Assembly (NCBI RefSeq): GCF_900187445.1
Contig: NZ_FYEB01000002.1
Location: 1 to 64,000, forward strand
Length of the DNA stretch: 64,000 bases
DNA from: Pseudomonas sp. Irchel s3b2
Lineage (GTDB): Bacteria; Pseudomonadota; Gammaproteobacteria; Pseudomonadales; Pseudomonadaceae
Reading direction: 5' to 3'
This document shows positions 13,393-27,373 of this stretch, one piece after another. The notes below the pieces were generated by a model, which searched no databases, was not told the DNA's origin, and was given only the letters and a program-made list of their open reading frames with translations. Position 1 is the first letter of the stretch, and every line of letters begins with the position of its first letter. The translations under genes were made by a program, and so were the position numbers.

Positions 13393-14033
13393 GTTCGTTG
13401 GTCACCTCGCAACACGCCGAAGAGTTATCCACAGGTGCTCGCCAGCTCGGTGTCAACCTGACGGAAGCCCAGCATGCACAGCTGCTGGGTTATCTGGCCC
13501 TGTTGATAAAATGGAACAAGGCTTACAACCTCACCGCCGTGCGCGATCCAGACGAAATGGTTTCAAGGCATTTGCTCGACAGCCTGAGCGTTATGTCCTT
13601 CATCGAAAACGGTCGTTGGCTGGATGTGGGCAGTGGCGGCGGCATGCCAGGGATTCCCTTGGCGATCCTGTTTCCCGAGTCGCAAGTGACCTGCCTGGAC
13701 AGCAACGGCAAGAAAACCCGCTTCCTGACCCAGGTCAAACTCGAACTCAAACTGGATAACCTGCAAGTTATCCACAGTCGCGTAGAAGCCTTCCAGCCGG
13801 AACTGCCATTCAACGGGATCATTTCCCGGGCGTTCAGCAGCATGGAGAACTTCAGCAACTGGACTCGCCATTTAGGCGATGCCGATACACGTTGGCTGGC
13901 AATGAAGGGCGTTCATCCCGCTGATGAGCTGGTAGCATTGCCGACAGACTTCCACCTCGATAGCGAACACGCCCTGGCCGTACCTGGTTGCCAAGGCCAA
14001 CGCCATCTGCTGATACTGCGCCGCACGGCATGA
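13389..14033 (+). CDS. rsmG: 16S rRNA (guanine527-N7)-methyltransferase
   Basis: SAM-dependent methyltransferase (formerly GidB) that makes m7G527 in 16S rRNA. The 214-aa product starts at a TTG overlapping the mnmG stop, giving [20 protein letters not shown] as in other pseudomonads. The SAM motif [16 protein letters not shown] is at about residues 76-91, with acidic motif LDSNGKK downstream. Two perfect TTATCCACA 9-mers fall inside the gene (13425-13433 and 13768-13776). The order mnmG-rsmG-parA-parB is typical. Confidence 0.97.
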   Translation: MSSLVTSQHAEELSTGARQLGVNLTEAQHAQLLGYLALLIKWNKAYNLTAVRDPDEMVSRHLLDSLSVMSFIENGRWLDVGSGGGMPGIPLAILFPESQVTCLDSNGKKTRFLTQVKLELKLDNLQVIHSRVEAFQPELPFNGIISRAFSSMENFSNWTRHLGDADTRWLAMKGVHPADELVALPTDFHLDSEHALAVPGCQGQRHLLILRRTA

Positions 14034-14051
14034 TTGGGAACACAAGCAAGA

Positions 14052-14849
14052 ATGGCTAAGGTATTCGCGATAGCGAACCAAAAGGGTGGTGTGGGCAAGA
14101 CCACCACCTGCATCAACCTCGCAGCTTCCCTGGTTGCTACCAAGCGTCGGGTGCTGTTGATCGATCTTGATCCACAGGGCAACGCCACCATGGGTAGCGG
14201 TGTGGATAAACACGGCCTGGAAAATTCGGTCTACGACCTGCTGATCGGTGAATGCGATCTGGCCCAGGCCATGCATTATTCCGAACACGGTGGTTACCAG
14301 TTGCTGCCGGCCAACCGTGACCTGACCGCGGCCGAAGTCGTTCTGCTGGAAATGCAGATGAAGGAAAGTCGTCTGCGCAGTGCGTTGGCGCCGATCCGTG
14401 AAAACTACGATTACATTTTGATCGACTGCCCGCCGTCGCTGTCGATGTTGACACTCAACGCACTGGTTGCCGCCGACGGGGTGATTATCCCCATGCAGTG
14501 CGAGTACTTCGCGCTCGAAGGGTTGAGCGACCTTGTGGATAACATCAAACGCATTGCCGAACTGCTGAACCCGAACCTGAAAGTCGAAGGCCTGTTGCGG
14601 ACCATGTACGACCCGCGTCTGAGCCTGATGAACGACGTATCGGCGCAGCTCAAGGAACACTTCGGCGATCAGCTCTACGACACCGTGATTCCGCGCAACA
14701 TCCGTCTGGCCGAAGCGCCAAGCTATGGGATGCCGGCGCTTGCGTACGACAAATCATCGCGGGGCGCGATTGCCTACCTGGCATTGGCCGGCGAGATGGT
14801 TCGCCGTCAACGCAAAAACTCACGCACCGCCGCTGCTCAGGCAACTTAA
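14052..14849 (+). CDS. parA: Chromosome partitioning ATPase ParA (Soj)
   Basis: Deviant-Walker ATPase that drives origin segregation together with ParB bound to parS. The ATG at 14052 gives a 265-aa protein starting MAKVFAIANQKGGVGKTT, with the deviant Walker A motif KGGVGKTT and the Walker B-like YDYILIDCPPSL. A TTG 18 nt upstream in frame is rejected. Two perfect DnaA-box 9-mers (14201-14209 and 14534-14542) lie in the gene. It is followed by parB after 9 nt. Confidence 0.96.
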   Translation: MAKVFAIANQKGGVGKTTTCINLAASLVATKRRVLLIDLDPQGNATMGSGVDKHGLENSVYDLLIGECDLAQAMHYSEHGGYQLLPANRDLTAAEVVLLEMQMKESRLRSALAPIRENYDYILIDCPPSLSMLTLNALVAADGVIIPMQCEYFALEGLSDLVDNIKRIAELLNPNLKVEGLLRTMYDPRLSLMNDVSAQLKEHFGDQLYDTVIPRNIRLAEAPSYGMPALAYDKSSRGAIAYLALAGEMVRRQRKNSRTAAAQAT

Positions 14850-14858
14850 GGAATCCCC

Positions 14859-15731
14859 ATGGCCGTCAAGAAACGAGGTCTCGGACGTGGACTGGATGCA
14901 CTGCTGAGTGGTCCGACTGTCAGCGCGCTGGAAGAACAGGCCGTACAGGCCGATCAACGTGAACTGCAGCACCTGCCGCTGGACCTGCTCCAGCGTGGCA
15001 AATACCAGCCGCGGCGGGACATGGACTCACAAGCGCTTGAGGAGCTGGCGCAATCGATCAAGGCCCAGGGCGTGATGCAGCCGATCGTGGTTCGTTCGAT
15101 CGGCGGCGGCCGCTTCGAAATCATCGCTGGCGAACGCCGCTGGCGCGCGAGCCAGCAGGCTGGTCAGGAAACCATCCCGGCAATGGTTCGCGATGTATCG
15201 GATGAAACCGCCATCGCCATGGCGCTGATCGAGAACATCCAGCGCGAAGACCTCAATCCGATCGAAGAAGCGGTGGCCCTGCAGCGTTTGCAGCAGGAAT
15301 TCCAGCTGACTCAGCAACAAGTGGCCGAGGCAGTGGGTAAGTCCCGCGTCACCGTCGCCAACCTGTTGCGTCTGATTGCGTTGCCGGAAGTCATCAAAAC
15401 CATGCTGTCTCACGGTGACCTGGAAATGGGTCATGCCCGTGCCTTGCTCGGTTTGCCGGAAAATCAACAAGTTGAAGGGGCGCGACACGTTGTCGCACGG
15501 GGTCTGACTGTGCGCCAGACTGAAGCACTGGTTCGCCAGTGGTTGAGTGGCAAACCGGAGCCTGTGGAACCTGCAAAACCGGACCCGGATATCGCCCGAC
15601 TCGAGCAGCGCCTGGCCGAGCGCCTAGGCTCTGCGGTGCAGATCCGCCACGGAAAGAAGGGTAAGGGGCAGCTAGTGATCGGCTACAACTCTCTTGATGA
15701 GCTTCAAGGTGTGCTTGCACACATCCGCTGA
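14859..15731 (+). CDS. parB: Chromosome partitioning CTPase/DNA-binding protein ParB (Spo0J)
   Basis: CTP-dependent clamp that loads at parS and spreads along DNA. The 290-aa protein begins MAVKKRGLGRGLDALL, the ParA-stimulating head. It has the ParB/Srx CTPase motif region containing GERRWRA (about residue 90-96), a central helix-turn-helix (LTQQQVAEAVGKSRVTVANLL), and a C-terminal dimerisation region. A perfect parS is in recF on the other side of oriC, so the full segregation module is in this window. Confidence 0.96.
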   Translation: MAVKKRGLGRGLDALLSGPTVSALEEQAVQADQRELQHLPLDLLQRGKYQPRRDMDSQALEELAQSIKAQGVMQPIVVRSIGGGRFEIIAGERRWRASQQAGQETIPAMVRDVSDETAIAMALIENIQREDLNPIEEAVALQRLQQEFQLTQQQVAEAVGKSRVTVANLLRLIALPEVIKTMLSHGDLEMGHARALLGLPENQQVEGARHVVARGLTVRQTEALVRQWLSGKPEPVEPAKPDPDIARLEQRLAERLGSAVQIRHGKKGKGQLVIGYNSLDELQGVLAHIR

Positions 15732-15776
15732 AACAATTCCTCATGTAGCGTGAAGTCGGAAATCACTACCTGACAG

Positions 15777-15805
15777 TTGAATAGGGGCAGAACCGCCCCT
15801 ATACT
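15777..15805 (+). promoter_or_regulatory. Sigma-70-type promoter of the atp operon with internal palindrome
   Basis: TTGAAT (15777-15782) and TATACT (15800-15805) are 17 nt apart. The spacer contains an 8-bp inverted repeat, ATAGGGGC (15781-15788) and GCCCCTAT (15795-15802), overlapping both hexamers. It could be an operator, or the terminator stem of parB reused. A second pair TGCCAG/CTGGCA (15833-15855) is in the leader before atpI. Confidence 0.6.
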
Positions 15806-15879
15806 CTGCGCGCATTTTGTCGGCACAAATTATGCCAGGTTATTGAATTCTGGCAGCCGACCATTGGGGAGCAAAAGAG

Positions 15880-17564
<1,685 letters not shown>

Positions 17565-17621
17565 TCACTCGAACCTTCGAGTTGATTGGTGTGATGTGCA
17601 ACGAACGAGCGAGGTGTTGGC

Positions 17622-18092
17622 GTGAACATTAATGCAACCCTGATTGGCCAGTCCGTTGCGTTCTTCATTTTTGTACTGTTTTGCATGAAGTTCGTGTGGC
17701 CTCCGGTCATCGCGGCTTTGCACGAACGTCAGAAGAAGATCGCGGATGGACTGGACGCTGCCAGCCGAGCAGCTCGCGACCTGGAGTTGGCCCATGAGAA
17801 AGTGGGTCAGCAACTGCGCGAAGCGAAAGCTCAGGCAGCCGAAATCATTGAGCAAGCCAAGAAACGCGGTAACCAGATCGTCGAAGAGGCTGTTGAAAAA
17901 GCCCGTATCGACGCTGACCGTGTGAAGGCTCAGGCTCAGGCCGAGATCGAGCAGGAACTGAACAGTGTCAAAGACGTGCTGCGTGCCCAACTGGGTGCAC
18001 TGGCTGTCGGCGGCGCCGAGAAGATCCTGGGTGCCACAATCGATCAAAACGCGCACGCGGAGCTGGTAAACAAACTGGCTGCTGAAATTTAA
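17622..18092 (+). CDS. atpF: ATP synthase F0 subunit b
   Basis: Peripheral stalk subunit. The 156-aa protein has one N-terminal membrane helix (about residues 5-25) followed by a long charged, Ala-rich coiled coil that dimerises and contacts delta. The start is GTG at 17622 ([14 protein letters not shown]), with GAGG upstream. The length equals the family norm. Confidence 0.97.
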   Translation: MNINATLIGQSVAFFIFVLFCMKFVWPPVIAALHERQKKIADGLDAASRAARDLELAHEKVGQQLREAKAQAAEIIEQAKKRGNQIVEEAVEKARIDADRVKAQAQAEIEQELNSVKDVLRAQLGALAVGGAEKILGATIDQNAHAELVNKLAAEI

Positions 18093-18104
18093 GCGAGGGC
18101 GATC

Positions 18105-18641
18105 ATGGCAGAATTGACCACGTTGGCCCGACCTTACGCTAAGGCAGCCTTCGAGCACGCCCAGGCCCACCAGCAACTGGCCTCTTGGTCAGCCATGCTC
18201 GGCCTGGCTGCAGCAGTGTCGCAAGACGACACCATGCAGCGCGTGCTCAAGGCCCCGCGACTGACGAGCGCAAACAAGGCCGCCACGTTTATTGACGTGT
18301 GCGGCGACAAGTTTGATGCCAAGGCACAGAACTTCATTAACGTCGTTGCCGAAAACGACCGTCTCCCGCTTTTGCCGGAGATATCCGCTCTGTTCGACCT
18401 GTACAAGGCCGAACAAGAGAAGTCGGTAGACGTTGAAGTGACCAGTGCTTTTGCATTGAACCAAGAACAGCAAGACAAACTCGCCAAGGTTCTCAGTGCA
18501 CGACTCAACCGGGAAGTGCGCCTGCAAGTCGAGGAAGACAAATCCCTGATTGGGGGCATTGTCATCCGCGCCGGCGACCTGGTTATCGATGGCTCGGTTC
18601 GCGGCAAACTCGCAAACCTTGCCGAAGCATTGAAATCTTGA
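18105..18641 (+). CDS. atpH: ATP synthase F1 subunit delta
   Basis: Links the b-dimer to the top of the alpha-beta hexamer. The 178-aa soluble protein starts [17 protein letters not shown] and carries the C-terminal signature [22 protein letters not shown] (residues about 146-167). It follows atpF by 12 nt and precedes atpA by 21 nt, in the standard operon order. Confidence 0.97.
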   Translation: MAELTTLARPYAKAAFEHAQAHQQLASWSAMLGLAAAVSQDDTMQRVLKAPRLTSANKAATFIDVCGDKFDAKAQNFINVVAENDRLPLLPEISALFDLYKAEQEKSVDVEVTSAFALNQEQQDKLAKVLSARLNREVRLQVEEDKSLIGGIVIRAGDLVIDGSVRGKLANLAEALKS

Positions 18642-18662
18642 GTTTGAAGGGGCAGCAGAGCA

Positions 18663-20207
18663 ATGCAGCAACTCAATCCTTCCGAAATAAGTGAAATTAT
18701 CAAGGGCCGCATCGACAAGCTCGATGTGACCTCCCAAGCCCGTAACGAAGGCACTGTCGTCAGCGTATCTGACGGTATCGTGCGGATTCACGGTCTGGCC
18801 GACGTCATGTACGGCGAGATGATCGAGTTTCCGGGCGGCGTCTTCGGTATGGCTCTCAACCTCGAGCAAGACTCTGTAGGTGCCGTTGTATTGGGCGCTT
18901 ACCAGTCTCTGGCTGAAGGCATGAGCGCCAAGTGCACTGGCCGCATCCTCGAAGTTCCGGTTGGTAAGGAACTGCTGGGTCGCGTAGTCGACGCACTGGG
19001 TAACCCTGTTGACGGCAAAGGTCCACTGGGCAACACCTTGACCGACGCGGTCGAGAAAGTTGCACCGGGCGTGATCTGGCGTAAGTCGGTAGACCAGCCT
19101 GTACAGACTGGCTACAAGGCTGTCGATGCCATGATCCCTGTCGGCCGTGGCCAGCGTGAGCTGATCATAGGTGACCGTCAGATCGGTAAAACCGCTCTGG
19201 CGATCGACGCGATCATCAACCAGAAAAACAGCGGCATTTTCTGCGTCTACGTAGCGATCGGTCAGAAGCAATCGACCATCGCCAACGTGGTTCGCAAGCT
19301 GGAAGAAAACGGCGCTCTGGCCAACACGATCATCGTGGCTGCCAGTGCTTCGGAATCTCCTGCGCTGCAGTTCCTGGCACCGTACTCCGGTTGCACCATG
19401 GGTGAATTCTTCCGCGACCGCGGTGAAGACGCGCTGATCGTTTATGACGATCTGTCCAAGCAAGCAGTGGCTTACCGCCAGATTTCCCTGCTGCTGCGCC
19501 GTCCACCGGGCCGTGAAGCTTACCCAGGCGACGTGTTCTATCTCCACTCCCGTCTGCTGGAGCGCGCATCCCGCGTTTCGGAAGAATACGTAGAGAAGTT
19601 CACCAACGGCGCAGTGACCGGCAAAACCGGTTCCCTGACCGCACTGCCGATCATTGAAACCCAGGCTGGCGACGTTTCCGCGTTCGTTCCGACCAACGTG
19701 ATTTCCATCACCGACGGTCAGATCTTCCTGGAATCGGCCATGTTCAACTCGGGCATCCGTCCTGCTGTGAACGCCGGTGTTTCGGTATCCCGTGTGGGTG
19801 GTGCCGCTCAGACCAAGATCATCAAGAAGCTGTCCGGTGGTATCCGTACCGCTCTGGCTCAGTACCGTGAACTGGCGGCATTCGCCCAGTTCGCTTCTGA
19901 CCTGGACGAAGCGACCCGTAAGCAACTTGAGCATGGTCAGCGCGTTACCGAGCTGATGAAGCAGAAGCAATACGCACCAATGTCGATCGCTGACATGGCG
20001 CTGTCGCTGTATGCCGCTGAGCGTGGGTTCCTGACTGACGTCGAAATCACCAAGATCGGCAGCTTTGAACAAGCGCTGATTGCTTTCTTCAACCGCGATC
20101 ACGCCGATTTGATGGCGAAGATCAACGTGAAGGGTGACTTCAATGACGAAATCGACGCTGGCATGAAAGCCGGTATCGAGAAGTTCAAGGCCACCCAAAC
20201 CTGGTAA
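18663..20207 (+). CDS. atpA: ATP synthase F1 subunit alpha
   Basis: Non-catalytic nucleotide-binding subunit of F1. The 514-aa protein has Walker A GDRQIGKT (about residue 169-176), the alpha/beta signature [14 protein letters not shown] region and a conserved C-terminal helical domain. Length and order are standard, and no anomalies were seen. Confidence 0.98.
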   Translation: MQQLNPSEISEIIKGRIDKLDVTSQARNEGTVVSVSDGIVRIHGLADVMYGEMIEFPGGVFGMALNLEQDSVGAVVLGAYQSLAEGMSAKCTGRILEVPVGKELLGRVVDALGNPVDGKGPLGNTLTDAVEKVAPGVIWRKSVDQPVQTGYKAVDAMIPVGRGQRELIIGDRQIGKTALAIDAIINQKNSGIFCVYVAIGQKQSTIANVVRKLEENGALANTIIVAASASESPALQFLAPYSGCTMGEFFRDRGEDALIVYDDLSKQAVAYRQISLLLRRPPGREAYPGDVFYLHSRLLERASRVSEEYVEKFTNGAVTGKTGSLTALPIIETQAGDVSAFVPTNVISITDGQIFLESAMFNSGIRPAVNAGVSVSRVGGAAQTKIIKKLSGGIRTALAQYRELAAFAQFASDLDEATRKQLEHGQRVTELMKQKQYAPMSIADMALSLYAAERGFLTDVEITKIGSFEQALIAFFNRDHADLMAKINVKGDFNDEIDAGMKAGIEKFKATQTW

Positions 20208-20257
20208 GCCGCAGCGGGAGCCGCAAGGCTCCCGCTTGCTAACCTGATAGGTGTTAC

Positions 20258-21118
20258 ATGGCAGGCGCAAAAGAGATTCGCAGTAAGATTGCGAGCATCA
20301 AAAGCACGCAAAAGATTACCAGCGCCATGGAAAAAGTGGCGGTCAGCAAAATGCGCAAGGCACAAATGCGCATGGCTGCTAGCCGTCCTTACGCGGAGCG
20401 CATCCGCCAGGTTATTGGCCATCTGGCCAACGCCAACCCGGAATATCGCCACCCATTCATGATCGACCGTGAAATAAAGCGCGTCGGTTACGTTGTGGTG
20501 AGCAGTGACCGTGGTCTGTGTGGTGGCTTGAACACCAACCTGTTCAAGGCCCTGGTCAAGGACATGGCGGTAAACCGCGAAAACGGCGTCGAGATTGATC
20601 TGTGTGTAGTGGGTAGCAAGGGTGCGGCTTTCTTCCGCAACTTCGGCGGTAACGTCGTTGCAGCTATCAGCCACCTGGGTGAAGAGCCGTCGATCAATGA
20701 CCTGATCGGCAGCGTCAAGGTGATGCTGGATGCCTACCTGGACGGCCGTATTGACCGCCTGTCCGTGGTGTCCAACAAGTTCATCAACACCATGACGCAA
20801 CAGCCTACCGTGGAGCAGTTGATTCCACTGGTGGCAACCCCGGATCAAGAACTCAAGCACCACTGGGATTATCTGTACGAACCGGACGCCAAAGAGCTGC
20901 TTGACGGCTTGATGGTCCGTTACGTGGAGTCGCAGGTCTACCAGGCGGTGGTCGAGAACAACGCGGCTGAACAAGCTGCGCGGATGATCGCGATGAAGAA
21001 CGCTACCGACAACGCCGGTGATTTGATCAGCGATTTGCAGCTGGTCTACAACAAGGCGCGTCAGGCTGCGATCACCCAAGAGATCTCGGAAATCGTCGGC
21101 GGCGCTGCCGCGGTTTAA
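20258..21118 (+). CDS. atpG: ATP synthase F1 subunit gamma
   Basis: Central rotor shaft. The 286-aa protein starts [20 protein letters not shown] and ends with the long C-terminal helix containing [22 protein letters not shown], the family signature near the C-terminus. A short GC-rich inverted repeat (GGGAGCC/GGCTCCC) sits between atpA and atpG near 20216-20236 and may affect relative expression. Confidence 0.97.
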   Translation: MAGAKEIRSKIASIKSTQKITSAMEKVAVSKMRKAQMRMAASRPYAERIRQVIGHLANANPEYRHPFMIDREIKRVGYVVVSSDRGLCGGLNTNLFKALVKDMAVNRENGVEIDLCVVGSKGAAFFRNFGGNVVAAISHLGEEPSINDLIGSVKVMLDAYLDGRIDRLSVVSNKFINTMTQQPTVEQLIPLVATPDQELKHHWDYLYEPDAKELLDGLMVRYVESQVYQAVVENNAAEQAARMIAMKNATDNAGDLISDLQLVYNKARQAAITQEISEIVGGAAAV

Positions 21119-22525
<1,407 letters not shown>

Positions 22526-22570
22526 TCCCGGCGCCCGGCAACGGGCGCTAATTTAGGTTGAGGCAATCAG

Positions 22571-22996
22571 ATGGCTATGACAGTCCATTGCGATATCGTC
22601 AGCGCGGAAGGGGAAATCTTTTCCGGCCTGGTCGAGATGGTGGTTGCGCACGGTGCACTGGGTGATCTTGGTATCGCCTTGGGTCACGCGCCGCTGATCA
22701 CTAATCTCAAGCCGGGTCCTATCCGCTTGATCAAGCAGGGCGGGGAAGAGGAGGTGTATTACATCTCCGGCGGTTTCCTCGAGGTTCAGCCGAACATGGT
22801 CAAGGTTCTTGCCGACACCGTGCAACGTGCTGCCGACCTGGACGAAGCCTCCGCTCAGGAAGCCGTTAAGGCTGCCGAGAAGGCCTTGCATGAGCGGGGC
22901 GCGGAATTCGATTACGGTTCTGCTGCCGCACGTCTGGCCGAGGCTGCAGCTCAGCTGCGCACCGTCCAGCAAATCCGCAAGAAGTTTGGCCATTAA
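22571..22996 (+). CDS. atpC: ATP synthase F1 subunit epsilon
   Basis: Rotor-foot subunit that also inhibits ATP hydrolysis. The 141-aa product has an N-terminal beta-sandwich ([17 protein letters not shown]) and a C-terminal two-helix hairpin. It is the last gene of the operon, followed by a strong terminator. Confidence 0.97.
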   Translation: MAMTVHCDIVSAEGEIFSGLVEMVVAHGALGDLGIALGHAPLITNLKPGPIRLIKQGGEEEVYYISGGFLEVQPNMVKVLADTVQRAADLDEASAQEAVKAAEKALHERGAEFDYGSAAARLAEAAAQLRTVQQIRKKFGH

Positions 22997-23026
22997 ATCG
23001 GCCTTCGACTTTTTGTGCGATTGATT

Positions 23027-23054
23027 AAAAAGGGTAGCCTCGGCTACCCTTTTT
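23027..23054 (+). terminator. Intrinsic terminator of the atp operon
   Basis: Stem AGGGTAGC (23031-23038) / GCTACCCT (23043-23050) with a CTCG loop. It is extended by A-tract/T-tract pairing and followed by a T-rich run. It lies 30 nt after atpC. Confidence 0.9.
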
Positions 23055-23114
23055 TCTTTTCTGACTTTCATCACCCGGTCGCAGTCGCTGACCCCCCAGG
23101 ATTAGTAGCCTGTC

Positions 23115-24482
23115 ATGTCTCTTGAAATCGTTATCCTCGCTGCCGGCCAAGGCACTCGCATGCGTTCGGCCTTGCCGAAAGTCCTGCATCCTGTTGCCGG
23201 TAATTCGATGCTTGGCCATGTTATCCACAGTGCCCGGCAACTTGATCCCCAGCGCATCCATGTGGTGATCGGCCATGGTGCAGAAGTCGTGCGCGAGCGT
23301 CTGGCCGCCGATGACCTGAATTTCGTCCTGCAGGACCAACAGCTGGGTACCGGTCATGCAGTGGCCCAGGCTGTGCCGTTCATCGAGTCCGACACGGTGC
23401 TGATTCTGTACGGCGACGTGCCGTTGATCGAAGTCGAAACCCTGCAACGCTTGCTCAAGCATGTCGTGCCAGGGCAGATGGGCCTGCTGACCGTTGAACT
23501 GGACGATGCGACTGGTTATGGCCGCATCGTGCGCGACACTGACGGTAAAGTTGCAGCCATTGTTGAACACAAGGACGCCAACGAGGCTCAACGTGCTATC
23601 AACGAAGGCAATACCGGCATCCTTGCTGTTCCTGCCGATCGCTTGGCCGACTGGACGAGCCGTCTGTCGAACAACAATGTACAGGGTGAGTACTACCTGA
23701 CCGATGTCATCGAAATGGCGGTCAGCGATGGTCTGGTGGTGGCTACCGAGCAACCCCTTGACTCTATGGAAGTGCAGGGCGCCAACGATCGCAAGCAACT
23801 GGCCGAGCTTGAGCGTCATTATCAGCTGCGCGCCGCTCGTCGTTTGATGGCTCAAGGCGTAACCCTGCGTGACCCGGCACGTTTCGATGTGCGTGGCGAA
23901 ATCACCGTCGGTCGGGACGTGCTGATCGACATCAACGTGATCCTCGAAGGCAAAGTGGTCATTGAGGATGACGTGGTGATTGGCCCGAACTGCGTGATCA
24001 AGGACAGCACCCTGCGTAAAGGCGTGGTGATCAAGGCCAACAGCCATATCGAAGGCGCGATGCTCGGTGAAGGCAGCGATGCCGGTCCGTTCGCTCGTTT
24101 GCGTCCGGGCACGGTGCTGGAAGCTCGCGCGCATGTGGGTAACTTCGTTGAGCTGAAGAATGCCCACCTGGGCGAGGGCGCCAAGGCCGGTCACCTGACG
24201 TATCTGGGCGACGCTGAGATCGGTGCGCGCACCAACATCGGCGCGGGCACCATCACCTGTAACTATGATGGCGCCAACAAGTGGAAAACCGTGTTGGGTG
24301 AAGATGTGTTCATCGGTTCCAACAACTCGTTGGTGGCGCCTGTGGATATCTCAGCGGGTGCGACGACGGCGGCCGGTTCGACCATTACCCAGAATGTGGA
24401 TAAGGCTCAGTTGGCCGTGGGTCGGGCTCGGCAGAAGAACATCGATGGCTGGAAACGGCCGGAGAAGGTCAAGAAGAGTTAA
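23115..24482 (+). CDS. glmU: Bifunctional N-acetylglucosamine-1-P uridyltransferase / glucosamine-1-P acetyltransferase
   Basis: Makes UDP-GlcNAc, the precursor of peptidoglycan and LPS, from glucosamine-1-phosphate. The 455-aa protein has an N-terminal nucleotidyltransferase domain with [17 protein letters not shown] (residues 8-24). The C-terminal left-handed beta-helix (about 250-430) has hexapeptide repeats, including [11 protein letters not shown]. It is followed by glmR and glmS, which together link synthesis and regulation of amino sugars. Confidence 0.97.
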   Translation: MSLEIVILAAGQGTRMRSALPKVLHPVAGNSMLGHVIHSARQLDPQRIHVVIGHGAEVVRERLAADDLNFVLQDQQLGTGHAVAQAVPFIESDTVLILYGDVPLIEVETLQRLLKHVVPGQMGLLTVELDDATGYGRIVRDTDGKVAAIVEHKDANEAQRAINEGNTGILAVPADRLADWTSRLSNNNVQGEYYLTDVIEMAVSDGLVVATEQPLDSMEVQGANDRKQLAELERHYQLRAARRLMAQGVTLRDPARFDVRGEITVGRDVLIDINVILEGKVVIEDDVVIGPNCVIKDSTLRKGVVIKANSHIEGAMLGEGSDAGPFARLRPGTVLEARAHVGNFVELKNAHLGEGAKAGHLTYLGDAEIGARTNIGAGTITCNYDGANKWKTVLGEDVFIGSNNSLVAPVDISAGATTAAGSTITQNVDKAQLAVGRARQKNIDGWKRPEKVKKS

Positions 24483-24534
24483 GTTATCCACAAAGGTGTA
24501 TCCGGCTTTAGTTATTCACAGCCTGATTGATCTA

Positions 24535-24589
24535 ATCGCGGGCAAGCCCCGCTCCCACAAGGTTTCGTGGGAGTGGACTTGCCCGCGAT
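24535..24589. repeat. REP hairpin
   Basis: ATCGCGGGCAAG (24535-24546) pairs with CTTGCCCGCGAT (24578-24589). The inner segments CTCCCAC/GTGGGAG also pair, giving one long imperfect stem. The GTGGGAG...CTTGCCCGCGATG wording is a Pseudomonas REP family found in many intergenic spaces. Confidence 0.85.
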
Positions 24590-24665
24590 GTTTTTATCCA
24601 CAGACAATTTTTCTTGTGCCGGCTTGACTAAGTTTCGCTAATAGGTTTTGATTGCTTGCGTTATC

Positions 24666-24678
24666 TTTCGAATCGAAA
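24666..24678. promoter_or_regulatory. Candidate GlmR (DeoR-family) operator
   Basis: TTTCGA-A-TCGAAA is a perfect inverted repeat ending 11 nt before the glmR ATG. A further TTTCG half lies at 24633-24637. DeoR-family regulators often bind repeats containing TTTCG, so autoregulation is a reasonable inference. No ribosome-binding site competes clearly with it. Confidence 0.5.
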
Positions 24679-24689
24679 CTTACCAAGCC

Positions 24690-25466
24690 ATGTCAAAGCG
24701 CAACACGCCCCAACGCCGCCACAACATCCTCGCCTTGCTCAATGAGCAGGGGGAAGTCAGTGTGGACGAACTGGCCAAGCGCTTCGAAACCTCGGAAGTT
24801 ACGATTCGCAAGGATTTGGCGGCGCTTGAAAGCAATGGTTTGTTGCTGCGTCGCTATGGCGGGGCGATCACCATGCCTCAGGAACTTGTCGCCGATCTCG
24901 GCCAACCGGTTTCCAAATACAAGCAGGCCATTGCCCGCGCCGCCGTCACGCGAATCCGCGAGCATGCGCGAATCATCATCGACAGCGGTAGTACCACCGC
25001 CGCGATGATCCCGGAACTCGGCCAACAACCGGGTCTGGTGGTGATGACCAACTCCCTGCACGTCGCCAACGCTTTGAACGAACTCGAGCACGAGCCGGTG
25101 CTGTTGATGACCGGTGGTACCTGGGACCCGCATTCCGAGTCCTTCCAGGGTCAGGTGGCCGAGCAAGTACTACGCTCATATGACTTTGATCAGTTATTTA
25201 TCGGTGCCGATGGCATCGATCTGGTGCGCGGGACCACCACGTTCAACGAATTGCTGGGCTTGAGCCGTGTCATGGCCGAAGTTGCCCGCGAAGTGATCGT
25301 GATGGTCGAGGCCGACAAGATCGGCCGCAAAATTCCCAATCTGGAGCTGCCATGGAGCAGTGTCCATACCCTCATTACCGATGATCGTCTGCCACTGGAG
25401 GCACGCGATCAGATTCAGGCCCGCGGCATTAATTTGATTTGCGCCGCCGTCAGTCAGGAGAAATAG
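24690..25466 (+). CDS. glmR: DeoR-family transcriptional regulator (GlmR-like)
   Basis: Sugar-phosphate-responsive repressor of the DeoR family, placed between glmU and glmS as in other pseudomonads, where it is called GlmR. The ATG at 24690 ([17 protein letters not shown]) gives 258 aa, and an in-frame TTG 42 nt upstream is not used here. The N-terminal winged helix is [21 protein letters not shown], and the C-terminal DeoR sensor domain contains IDSGSTT and GADGID. It ends 1 nt before the glmS ATG, so control of glmS is likely by context. Confidence 0.88.
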   Translation: MSKRNTPQRRHNILALLNEQGEVSVDELAKRFETSEVTIRKDLAALESNGLLLRRYGGAITMPQELVADLGQPVSKYKQAIARAAVTRIREHARIIIDSGSTTAAMIPELGQQPGLVVMTNSLHVANALNELEHEPVLLMTGGTWDPHSESFQGQVAEQVLRSYDFDQLFIGADGIDLVRGTTTFNELLGLSRVMAEVAREVIVMVEADKIGRKIPNLELPWSSVHTLITDDRLPLEARDQIQARGINLICAAVSQEK

Positions 25467-25467
25467 C

Positions 25468-27300
25468 ATGTGTGGAATTGTCGGTGCAGTCGCAGAACGT
25501 AACGTTACCGCCATCCTGCTCGAAGGCCTCAAGCGCCTGGAATACCGTGGCTATGACAGTGCCGGTGTGGCGGTGTACACCAACGATGAGAAGCTTTTGC
25601 GTACGCGTCGTCCGGGCAAGGTCAGCGAGTTGGAACAAGCGCTGATCGAAGAGCCGCTGGTCGGCCGTCTGGGCATTGCCCATACCCGCTGGGCGACCCA
25701 CGGCGCGCCATGTGAACGCAATGCTCACCCGCATTTTTCTGGCGATCTGGCGGTGGTGCACAACGGCATCATCGAGAACCATGAAGCCCTGCGCGAGCAA
25801 CTCAAGGCGCTGGGCCACGTATTCACGTCGGACACTGACACTGAAGTCATCGCGCATTTGCTGCACGAAAAACTCAAGCTTCAACCCGACCTGACAGTTG
25901 CCCTGAAAGCGACCGTGCAAGAGCTGCACGGTGCTTACGGCTTGGCGGTGATCAGCGCCCTTCAACCGGATCGCCTGGTGGCGGCTCGCAGTGGCAGCCC
26001 ATTGGTGATCGGTCTGGGTATGGGTGAGAACTTCCTGGCTTCCGATCAGTTGGCGCTACGTCAGGTGACCGACCGTTTCATGTACCTGGAAGAAGGCGAT
26101 ATCGCCGAAATTCGCCGCGACAGTGTGCAGATCTGGGATATCGATGGCGCGCTCGTCGAGCGTGAAAGCGTTCAATACCGCGACGGTGCCGAAGCGGCTG
26201 ACAAGGGCGAATTCCGCCATTACATGCTCAAGGAAATTCACGAGCAACCGGTCGTAGTACAGCGCACCCTCGAAGGTCGCCTGAGCCATAACCAGGTGCT
26301 GGTCGAGGCATTCGGCCCAGGAGCTGCCGAGCTGTTCGCCAAGGTGCGCAATGTACAGATCGTCGCCTGCGGCACCAGCTATCACGCCGGCATGGTTGCC
26401 CGTTACTGGCTCGAAGAACTGGCCGGCATTCCGTGTCAGGTCGAAGTTGCCAGCGAATTCCGCTACCGCAAGGTGGTCGTACAGCCAAACACCCTGTTCG
26501 TGAGCATCTCCCAGTCAGGTGAAACTGCCGACACATTGGCCGCCCTGCGCAATGCCAAAGAGCTGGGTTTCCTTTCCAGCCTGGCGATTTGCAACGTCGG
26601 CATCAGTTCTCTTGTGCGCGAATCGGACCTGACGCTGCTGACCCAGGCCGGTCGTGAAATCGGCGTCGCCTCGACCAAAGCCTTCACCACTCAATTGGTT
26701 GGCCTGCTATTGCTGACCCTGTCCCTGGGTCAGGTTCGCGGAACGTTGGCCGAAGGCGTCGAAGCCACACTGGTCGAAGAACTGCGTCGCCTGCCGACCC
26801 GTTTGGGCGAAGCCCTGGCCATGGACAGCACCGTGGAGAAAATCGCCGAGCTGTTTGCCGAGAAGAACCACACGCTGTTCCTCGGTCGCGGCGCGCAATT
26901 CCCGGTGGCGATGGAAGGGGCCCTCAAGCTCAAGGAAATCTCCTACATCCACGCAGAAGCCTATCCGGCGGGCGAGCTCAAACACGGTCCGTTGGCGCTT
27001 GTGGATAACGACATGCCGGTGGTCACCGTGGCGCCGAACAACGAGTTGCTGGAGAAGCTGAAGTCCAACCTCCAGGAAGTCCGCGCGCGTGGTGGTGAGC
27101 TGATCGTCTTTGCCGACGAGCAGGCCGGCATGACCAATGGCGAAGGCACTCATGTCGTCAAGATGCCGCACATCCACGACATCCTGTCGCCGATTCTCTA
27201 CACCATTCCGTTGCAGCTGCTTTCGTACTATGTCGCCGTATTGAAAGGTACTGACGTTGACCAGCCACGTAACTTGGCGAAATCGGTGACGGTGGAATAA
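25468..27300 (+). CDS. glmS: Glutamine-fructose-6-phosphate aminotransferase (isomerizing)
   Basis: First enzyme of UDP-GlcNAc synthesis, making glucosamine-6-phosphate. The 610-aa protein has the N-terminal glutaminase domain with catalytic Cys2 ([12 protein letters not shown]) and two SIS isomerase domains (for example CGTSYHAG and STKAFTTQL), and ends in [13 protein letters not shown]. The conserved 3' end is the recognition site of the Tn7 target selector TnsD. The downstream spacer carries no Tn7 insertion here. Confidence 0.98.
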   Translation: MCGIVGAVAERNVTAILLEGLKRLEYRGYDSAGVAVYTNDEKLLRTRRPGKVSELEQALIEEPLVGRLGIAHTRWATHGAPCERNAHPHFSGDLAVVHNGIIENHEALREQLKALGHVFTSDTDTEVIAHLLHEKLKLQPDLTVALKATVQELHGAYGLAVISALQPDRLVAARSGSPLVIGLGMGENFLASDQLALRQVTDRFMYLEEGDIAEIRRDSVQIWDIDGALVERESVQYRDGAEAADKGEFRHYMLKEIHEQPVVVQRTLEGRLSHNQVLVEAFGPGAAELFAKVRNVQIVACGTSYHAGMVARYWLEELAGIPCQVEVASEFRYRKVVVQPNTLFVSISQSGETADTLAALRNAKELGFLSSLAICNVGISSLVRESDLTLLTQAGREIGVASTKAFTTQLVGLLLLTLSLGQVRGTLAEGVEATLVEELRRLPTRLGEALAMDSTVEKIAELFAEKNHTLFLGRGAQFPVAMEGALKLKEISYIHAEAYPAGELKHGPLALVDNDMPVVTVAPNNELLEKLKSNLQEVRARGGELIVFADEQAGMTNGEGTHVVKMPHIHDILSPILYTIPLQLLSYYVAVLKGTDVDQPRNLAKSVTVE

Positions 27301-27330
27301 GTTATCCACAAGCAATGAAATGAAAGACCG
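27264..27330 (+). other. attTn7 target region, unoccupied
   Basis: Tn7 and relatives recognise the conserved end of glmS and insert about 25 bp after its stop, which would be near 27325. The sequence there passes uninterrupted into the glmS terminator with no transposon end or duplication, so the site appears empty. Confidence 0.6.
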
Positions 27331-27356
27331 CAGTTTTGGCTGCGGTCTTTTTTTTT
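27323..27356 (+). terminator. Intrinsic terminator after glmS
   Basis: Perfect 11-bp stem AAAGACCGCAG (27323-27333) / CTGCGGTCTTT (27340-27350), followed by a run of nine T in all. It lies between glmS and the converging phospholipid operon. Confidence 0.92.
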
Positions 27357-27373
27357 GAGGAAGGTCAGCTATT

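Noticed and set aside
18189..20270. 693-aa open frame antisense to atpA and atpH
   Set aside because: It covers two certain genes of a conserved operon and is a composition artefact.
27301..27373. Tn7-like insertion after glmS
   Set aside because: The spacer is short and contains only the glmS terminator, with no transposon end.
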